This document shows, in pieces, positions 33,791 through 38,525 of a stretch of DNA of 38,525 bases; position 1 is the first letter of the stretch, and the number at the start of each line of letters is the position of its first letter. Both the position numbers and the translations under genes were made by a program. Under the pieces are notes generated by a model. That model was not told the origin of the DNA. It saw only the letters and a program-made list of their open reading frames with translations, and did not search any database. This DNA comes from CAZPBO01 sp964584815 (GTDB lineage Bacteria > Planctomycetota > SKW154). The DNA is taken from positions 1 to 38,525 of the forward strand of contig CAZPBO010000017.1 of NCBI GenBank assembly GCA_964584815.1. The letters run 5' to 3'.

Positions 33791-34872
33791 GGAAGGGATT
33801 TACGCTGATAGAGTTGCTGATAGCGGTGGGTCTTTTGATGTTTGTGGGGATGGCGGTTGCGTGGATGCTGTCGTCAGCGGCGCGGACTTGGCAGCGCGGG
33901 GACAGGCTGTTTCGTGTTCAGGTGAAGGCACGGCGGATAATGGGGTATCTGGAGCGCGACTTGGAGATGCTCTTTGTCGGACCGCTTGAGCGCTATGGGC
34001 GCACGGCAACACCGCGGCTGCTCTGCGATTTTGCCCCCAACCTCGGCACCCAGCGCCTGCGGCTCATCCGCACATATCCCCTTGAGGAGAGTCCTCTGGC
34101 GCAGGATGCGGGAAGTCTCCTTCTGCCGCGGGGACGCATTGACGGCATTGACGACTCATTGGAAGCGCTGCGCGGAGACCTCCTCCCCACAGGCGGACTG
34201 TGCGAAGTCGCCTGGCTCCACACAGGCTTCAATTCGCAGCAGCCTTTTCGCCTCTATCGGGCGCTTGTCTCACCACCTGGGGGCGCAAAGTCCCTGTTTC
34301 GCAACGCGAGTCTTGATGAGCGCTTCGCGGAGGTGGCTGATGGAGTGTTGATTTTCGGTCTGCAGTTCTGGAGCAGCGTTACAAATACTTGGGAGCAGTT
34401 TGAGCCACGGTGGAATGCGCCCAAATCGGGTCCTCTGCTCTGGTGGGACTCCACCCGCGCCGCATCCGATCCATTCCAACTCTCAAAAGAGGCATATCAC
34501 CTCGCCGACAGACCACAATCGGCAAACGAACCTGAAGACGACATATACCCACTTTGTGTGCGTGTCGTGCTTGTGATGGCAGAACGCGCAAGTGGTGTGG
34601 TGACCCGCCTTACCCGTGGCATCAGCGAAGACGGCGATTCCATCTATGTGGATGACCCCAAAAACCTGCGTGGGAGAAAATATATCCTCGTTGACGGAGA
34701 GGTGATGGAGATAAAGCGGACAAAGGGGAGGCGCGTGCTGCTTAAGGCGCGTGGGCTTTTTGGAACCGAGCCTGCAGCGCACAAGAAAGGCGCACCTGTG
34801 CGCACGGGTGCCCATTTTGTGCGGGTCATCCCCCTGCCCTGCGGCGTTGAGGATTGGGCGGCGCCGAAATGA
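33787..34872 (+). CDS. GspJ-like minor pseudopilin
   Basis: The 361-residue protein starts MRKG followed by FTLIELLIAVGLLMFVGMAV, a type IV prepilin N-terminus with Glu at +5. YLERDLEMLFVGP after the helix and the following beta-rich domain fit GspJ, which sits between K and I at the filament tip. At about residues 296-339 it has a segment with the same pattern as the repeats in the K-like protein: KYILVDGEVMEIKR and ARGLFGTEPAAHKKGAPV. GspJ is usually about 200 residues, so about 150 residues are extra. ATGA overlaps on both sides. Confidence 0.8.
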   Translation: MRKGFTLIELLIAVGLLMFVGMAVAWMLSSAARTWQRGDRLFRVQVKARRIMGYLERDLEMLFVGPLERYGRTATPRLLCDFAPNLGTQRLRLIRTYPLEESPLAQDAGSLLLPRGRIDGIDDSLEALRGDLLPTGGLCEVAWLHTGFNSQQPFRLYRALVSPPGGAKSLFRNASLDERFAEVADGVLIFGLQFWSSVTNTWEQFEPRWNAPKSGPLLWWDSTRAASDPFQLSKEAYHLADRPQSANEPEDDIYPLCVRVVLVMAERASGVVTRLTRGISEDGDSIYVDDPKNLRGRKYILVDGEVMEIKRTKGRRVLLKARGLFGTEPAAHKKGAPVRTGAHFVRVIPLPCGVEDWAAPK

Positions 34873-35276
34873 GAAACGGTTTTACACTCATTGAGATGCT
34901 CGTTGCGGTTGCGATTCTTGCGATAGGATTGACAAGCGCTTTGTTTCTGTTCAGTGCGGGTCTGCGCAACCAAGCCGAGGCGATAATCGCCCAGAGAGCG
35001 GCAGGGCTTGCCGAAACCGTTATCGCCGAAACCGCAGCCAAACTCACAACCTCCGCTGACCTCAAAAAACTGGCAAAAAAACACGCTACCCATCCTGACT
35101 TCCCAAATATGCGGTATTCCGTTCATCTTCTGCCGCTTGACGATTTTGAAGATGAGGTGTTGGTGGCGGTGGATGTGGAGTGGATGTGGCGAGGAAGGAC
35201 GGTAAGACGGCGGTTCTCAACCGTCCTTCTACGCCGAAGCGAGCATCCGCTTCTTCGCCGCCGCGAGTCGCCTTAA
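34869..35276 (+). CDS. GspI-like minor pseudopilin
   Basis: The ATG at 34869 (ATGA overlap) is preferred over one five codons upstream. It gives MRNG followed by FTLIEMLVAVAILAIGL, a prepilin N-terminus with Glu at +5. The 135-residue size is normal for GspI. SVHLLPLDDFEDEVLVAVDVEWMWRGRTVRR fits the GspI core strands (a shorter stretch of this is MRYSVHLLP). It is the last gene of the operon and its final 48 bases overlap the 3' end of the convergent glycosyltransferase gene. Confidence 0.78.
   Translation: MRNGFTLIEMLVAVAILAIGLTSALFLFSAGLRNQAEAIIAQRAAGLAETVIAETAAKLTTSADLKKLAKKHATHPDFPNMRYSVHLLPLDDFEDEVLVAVDVEWMWRGRTVRRRFSTVLLRRSEHPLLRRRESP
35195..35228. other. Inverted repeat at the third convergent junction
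   Basis: AAGGACGGT (35195-35203) pairs perfectly with ACCGTCCTT (35220-35228) across a 16-base loop. It lies inside the GspI-like gene, and its right arm touches the TAG of the minus-strand glycosyltransferase (35231-35229). There is no T-run, so this is not a classical terminator. Confidence 0.45.
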
Positions 35277-36287
35277 AAGCCCCACAAAACGCGCCGCCGT
35301 CCTCTCCCAATCCATCCCACGCACCGCTTCCATACAGGCTCTGCCCACACTGCTGCGCCGTCTTTCATCTGCGACCAATTCAAACGCCGCCTCAACCCCC
35401 TCCTCAACTCCCCCAACCACAACCGCCGCACCACCCAAATCCTCCCCCACATCCGCAACAGGTGTCGTCACAACCGCCGCACCGCTTGCACAACCCTCAT
35501 ATACCGGCAGACAAAACCCCTCATATTCTGAAACATTGATGACAACGGCGGCAGCGCGATAAAGACAAGAAAGTGTTGCCGGCTCAAGATGCCCTATTAT
35601 GTGAACATTGCTGGCGCCTTCAGCGGCGGCATACACCGCTTTCGCGCCGTAGCCGTCGCGTCCTGCAAGCACAAGTTGCACATCTTCCACTGCCTTCCCG
35701 CAAAACGCTTCAACCAACTCCGCCTGTCGCTTCCTACGGCACAATGTCCCAACACACAGAATAAACGGACGCCGCACCCCAAGCCTCTTAAGTTGCGCCT
35801 CATCCGCATCCCCACCAACAAAAACTTCACCCACTCCCCAAGGAACAGGGTGCACACCGCCCCAGGGAACAGGAAGTTTACTTTGGAGTTCGTGGGCAAC
35901 GGCGCGGGAGGGTGTGACGACAGCGTCGGCACAACGGCAGATGCGCAGATATGCCGCTTGTTTTTTTGCTTTGAAGCGTGGCGGCGCATAATCGGCGTCC
36001 TGCAGCGATATCAGGTCGTGAATTATCGCAACACGGAGGCGGGCTTTAACCGACAAATCACGCGTGTCGGTCAGAATCAACGCATCGTAGGTGGGACCGA
36101 AAAGCGAAAGGAAAGTTACAGGGCGGATGCGGTCTGGAAGCGGGGGTGCGGGATACCGTCGGATGCGGGATAAAGGCACCACATCGCAACCCAGCCGCCA
36201 AAGACCATTCACAAGATTGGTGGCGACCCACGCAATGCCACTTGGATGCGCCGTTCTTGCTGATGTCACATCTACACCAATCCGCAC
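35229..36287 (-). CDS. Family GT4 glycosyltransferase
   Basis: The 352-residue protein has the two-Rossmann GT-B layout. The N-terminus (RIGVDVTSARTAHPSGIAWV) carries the glycine-rich acceptor loop, VVTPSRAVAHEL and ILCVGTLCRRKRQAELVEAF mark the domain border, and the nucleotide-sugar site is EYEGFCLPVYEGCASGAAV (E-x7-E type). The GTG at 36287 is preceded by AAGGGG and lies 9 bases after the priA stop, so the two genes are probably cotranscribed. The donor and acceptor cannot be read from the sequence. The 3' end overlaps the GspI-like gene on the other strand by 48 bases. Confidence 0.85.
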   Translation of the reverse strand: MRIGVDVTSARTAHPSGIAWVATNLVNGLWRLGCDVVPLSRIRRYPAPPLPDRIRPVTFLSLFGPTYDALILTDTRDLSVKARLRVAIIHDLISLQDADYAPPRFKAKKQAAYLRICRCADAVVTPSRAVAHELQSKLPVPWGGVHPVPWGVGEVFVGGDADEAQLKRLGVRRPFILCVGTLCRRKRQAELVEAFCGKAVEDVQLVLAGRDGYGAKAVYAAAEGASNVHIIGHLEPATLSCLYRAAAVVINVSEYEGFCLPVYEGCASGAAVVTTPVADVGEDLGGAAVVVGGVEEGVEAAFELVADERRRSSVGRACMEAVRGMDWERTAARFVGLLRRLAAAKKRMLASA

Positions 36288-36296
36288 AAAAACCCC

Positions 36297-38444
36297 TTAA
36301 TAGAGTGTCAACGGGTCAACATCCACACTGGCAAATGAGTGTCCAAGAAGAATCTCCCTCGCCCGCGTTAGGAACTTTCGGTTCTCTGATGAGTCGGGTT
36401 TCAGTTTCACAAGTATGTGAACGCGCCATTTTTTATGGAGTCTCGGCAGAGGAGCGGGAGCAGGACCGAAGATTTCGGCATCTTTTGGAAGAATGTTTTT
36501 AATGTTTTCAGCGATGCTTTGTGCACGCCTGCGGGCGGTCTCCTCCCGCAACGCCTCTACCACAACCCTGATTAGTTTCCTGAAAGGCGGATATCCGAAA
36601 CGGCGTCTATCGGTCAATTCCTGCTCCGCAAAGCGTCCGTAATCGCCCTCAAGTGCCGCCTGCAATACCGCTTTATCCGCCTGCACCGTCTGCAGCACAA
36701 CCCGCCCAGAAACGCAGCGACCCGCCCTCCCCGCTACCTGCATCAGCAACTGAAATCCCCTCTCATACGCCCTGTGGTCAGGAAAGTTGAAAAGACCGTC
36801 CACATAAACCACGCCCACCAAATCCACATCGGGAAAGTGGAGCCCCTTAGCAACCACCTGGGTGCCCACAAGCACAGAGGCTTTCTTTTGGCGAAACGCC
36901 GTCAATATCTCCTCCAGCCGCTCCTCAGATGTGAGAACATCAGAGTCAAGGCGCAGAGGCTCCTCGCCGATAAGAGCGGCAACTTCGCTGACAACCCGCT
37001 CGGTGCCCGCGCCGACCAGTTTCATAGCGTTGCGCCAGCAGGAAGGACAACGCCGCGACGGCGTCTCCCTGTGCCCACAATAATGGCACAGCATAACGCG
37101 CTCTTTGCGGTGGTATGTGAGAGGTAGGTCGCAGTTCTTACAACGAAGGATGAAGCGGCAGTTTTCGCAAACAGCAAGCGGCGCAAAGCCACGCCGATTT
37201 ATAAAAAGTATCGCCTGTCTGCCAGAGGAGACGGTTTTGATAAGGGCATCAGCAAGCGGCGCGGTAAGGGAGACCGAACGCGGCAGCCCCTCCTTAATAA
37301 GGTCAACGACCTCAACGCGTGGCGGAGGAACGGCGCTGACGCGTTTTTGGAGGCGCAGCAGGCGGTAGCGTCCGCTTTTTGCCGCATAATATGTTGTGAC
37401 ATCTGGGGTCGCAGAACCAAGAAGGACGACGGCGCCTTCAAGGCGTGCGCGCATTAAAGCGACATCGCGGGCGTGATAACGCGGCGCGTTCTGCTGCTTA
37501 TACGCACCCTCCTGCTCTTCGTCAACGACGATGAGTCCAAGCGGTGCAAGCGGCGCAAAAACCGCTGACCGCGGTCCCACCACAATGTCGGCTGAACCGT
37601 TGCGCAAAGCCCACCACGCCGCCGCACGCTCACCCCTCCTCAACCGACTGTGGAGCACCACAACGCGGTTGCCGAAACGCGCCACAAAGCGCCCCGCTGT
37701 CTGCGGCGCAAGCGTTATCTCAGGAACCAAAACCACCGTCTTCAGACCACGCTCCAGCGCCGCCTCCGCAACCCTCATATACACCTCCGTCTTACCAGAA
37801 CCCGCAACACCCCACAACACAAAAACCTGATGCTTCCCTAATGCCGAAACCACCTCATCCACCGCATTACGCTGCTCCTGCGTCAGTTGCTTCACCGGCG
37901 GCTCAAGCCACGGCGCAACCCTCGGCGGCTCCACCACCTCCTCTACCCTTAATGCGCCTTTCTTCCGCAGCGTCCCAACAACCCCCAACGAAACACCCGC
38001 CTCCTCAAGTAGCCTTGCCACCTCAAGACGCCCACTATGGGCAGAAAGCGCATCCACAACCGCACGCTGCTTCTTCGTTGAAGCCAACGAGCCGTCAACC
38101 AGAACAGCATACTTTGTGCCGCGCACACCACCTGCAACACCTGACGGAACCATCGCAAAAAGCACCTGCCCAATAGGGGCGATGTAGTGATGCGCGATTT
38201 CTGCGGCGAGTTTAAGCATACTGCCCGAAATAAGTGGCGCGCCGTCAAGAAGCGCCTCAATCGGCTTAACCTCCTCCACCTCGCTTGCCGCCACTATGTC
38301 GAAAACAAAACCGACAAGCCGCCTGCTGCCGAAAGGGCAGACAACACGCATCCCTGGAACAATGCGTTTCTCAAGGTGTGATGGCACAAGATAAGTGAAA
38401 AGGCGGTCAACGGCGAGGTTGAAGGCAACGCGACAGAACAACAA
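36297..38444 (-). CDS. priA: Primosomal replication-restart helicase PriA
   Basis: The 715-residue length and the motif set match PriA. The N-terminal 3'-DNA-binding domain starts FCRVAFNLAVDRLFTYLVP. Walker A is GVAGSGKTE, motif II is D-E-E-Q (Asp308-Gln311), motif III is LLGSATPD, and helicase motifs V and VI appear as VGTQVVAKGLHFPDVDLVGV and QVAGRAGR. Eight zinc-binding cysteines lie between the helicase lobes (CENC, CKNC, CHYC, CPSC). PriA reloads the replicative helicase at stalled forks. Motif II is DEEH in most PriA proteins, so the Gln is unusual. The TTG start at 38444 has AAGGGG upstream; a second TTG one codon later is possible. The gene lies 23 bases after the tRNA on the same strand. 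Confidence 0.93.
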   Translation of the reverse strand: MLFCRVAFNLAVDRLFTYLVPSHLEKRIVPGMRVVCPFGSRRLVGFVFDIVAASEVEEVKPIEALLDGAPLISGSMLKLAAEIAHHYIAPIGQVLFAMVPSGVAGGVRGTKYAVLVDGSLASTKKQRAVVDALSAHSGRLEVARLLEEAGVSLGVVGTLRKKGALRVEEVVEPPRVAPWLEPPVKQLTQEQRNAVDEVVSALGKHQVFVLWGVAGSGKTEVYMRVAEAALERGLKTVVLVPEITLAPQTAGRFVARFGNRVVVLHSRLRRGERAAAWWALRNGSADIVVGPRSAVFAPLAPLGLIVVDEEQEGAYKQQNAPRYHARDVALMRARLEGAVVLLGSATPDVTTYYAAKSGRYRLLRLQKRVSAVPPPRVEVVDLIKEGLPRSVSLTAPLADALIKTVSSGRQAILFINRRGFAPLAVCENCRFILRCKNCDLPLTYHRKERVMLCHYCGHRETPSRRCPSCWRNAMKLVGAGTERVVSEVAALIGEEPLRLDSDVLTSEERLEEILTAFRQKKASVLVGTQVVAKGLHFPDVDLVGVVYVDGLFNFPDHRAYERGFQLLMQVAGRAGRCVSGRVVLQTVQADKAVLQAALEGDYGRFAEQELTDRRRFGYPPFRKLIRVVVEALREETARRRAQSIAENIKNILPKDAEIFGPAPAPLPRLHKKWRVHILVKLKPDSSENRKFLTRAREILLGHSFASVDVDPLTLY

Positions 38445-38467
38445 GGTTCCCCTTAGGCAAAAACAAA

Positions 38468-38525
38468 TGCGCCCGGCAGGACTCGAACCTGCGACCTGCG
38501 GTTTAGGAAACCGCCGCTCTATCCA
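38468..38525 (-). tRNA. tRNA-Arg (anticodon CCU), 5' end outside window
   Basis: On the minus strand the gene reads from the D-arm (TGGATAGAGC) through an anticodon stem GCGGT/ACCGC with loop TTCCTAA, so the anticodon is CCT, reading AGG. The T-arm is GCAGG-TTCGAGT-CCTGC, followed by the acceptor strand CGGGCGC and the discriminator A. CCA is not encoded. The 5' acceptor strand and start of the D-arm lie beyond the right edge. Confidence 0.93.

Noticed and set aside
34869..35276. GspI-like gene as a truncated or broken gene because its end overlaps another gene
   Set aside because: The length of 135 residues is normal for GspI and the frame is intact, so the overlap with the glycosyltransferase is likely natural.

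Overview
The window looks like a piece of chromosome from an uncultured diderm bacterium, probably of the Planctomycetota/PVC type or a neighbouring candidate phylum. This is inferred from the gene set only: BatA/von Willebrand proteins next to a prenyltransferase-repeat protein, a Kdo/WaaP-type kinase that implies lipopolysaccharide, and a pseudopilus operon with laminin-G-like domains. GC content is fairly high, coding density is close to complete, ATGA start/stop overlaps are frequent, and TTG and GTG starts are common. I see no insertion sequence, prophage or CRISPR array.

Layout. (1) 1-9846, plus strand: a five-gene membrane/exported cluster with a BatA-like VWA protein (cut by the left edge), a second VWA protein with an amidotransferase-like region, a beta-propeller protein, a prenyltransferase-repeat protein and a large membrane protein with a coiled coil. 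(2) 9847-15540: a membrane protein fused to a WaaP-like kinase, an exported unknown (minus), a sugar-nucleotide epimerase, a DUF362/ferredoxin protein and an HTH-receiver protein, ended by a strong intrinsic terminator. (3) 15541-19322: a thioredoxin-reductase-like flavoprotein lacking the CxxC, an RlmN-like radical SAM protein, an exported protein, and a convergent PP-loop ATPase. (4) 19323-35276: a tight operon of ten genes of about 15.8 kb. It encodes a double-FHA membrane protein, a PilM-PilN fusion, a PilO-like protein, a small anchor protein, a TPR protein and five pseudopilins in the order G-H-K-J-I. (5) 35229-38525, minus strand: a GT4 glycosyltransferase, PriA and a tRNA-Arg(CCU) cut by the right edge.

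The most interesting region is the operon at 19.5-35.3 kb. It has the filament and inner-membrane assembly parts of a type II secretion/type IV pilus machine. No ATPase, platform protein, secretin or prepilin peptidase is encoded here. Three of its proteins carry laminin-G/concanavalin-like regions, the FHA protein has a carbohydrate-binding-like outer domain, and the GspK-like subunit is about 1610 residues long, several times the usual size. A short repeated motif recurs in the K-like protein and again in the J-like protein, which suggests an unusual filament tip. Secondary points are an RlmN paralogue missing one of the two catalytic cysteines, a degenerate receiver domain, and inverted repeats at all three convergent gene junctions.
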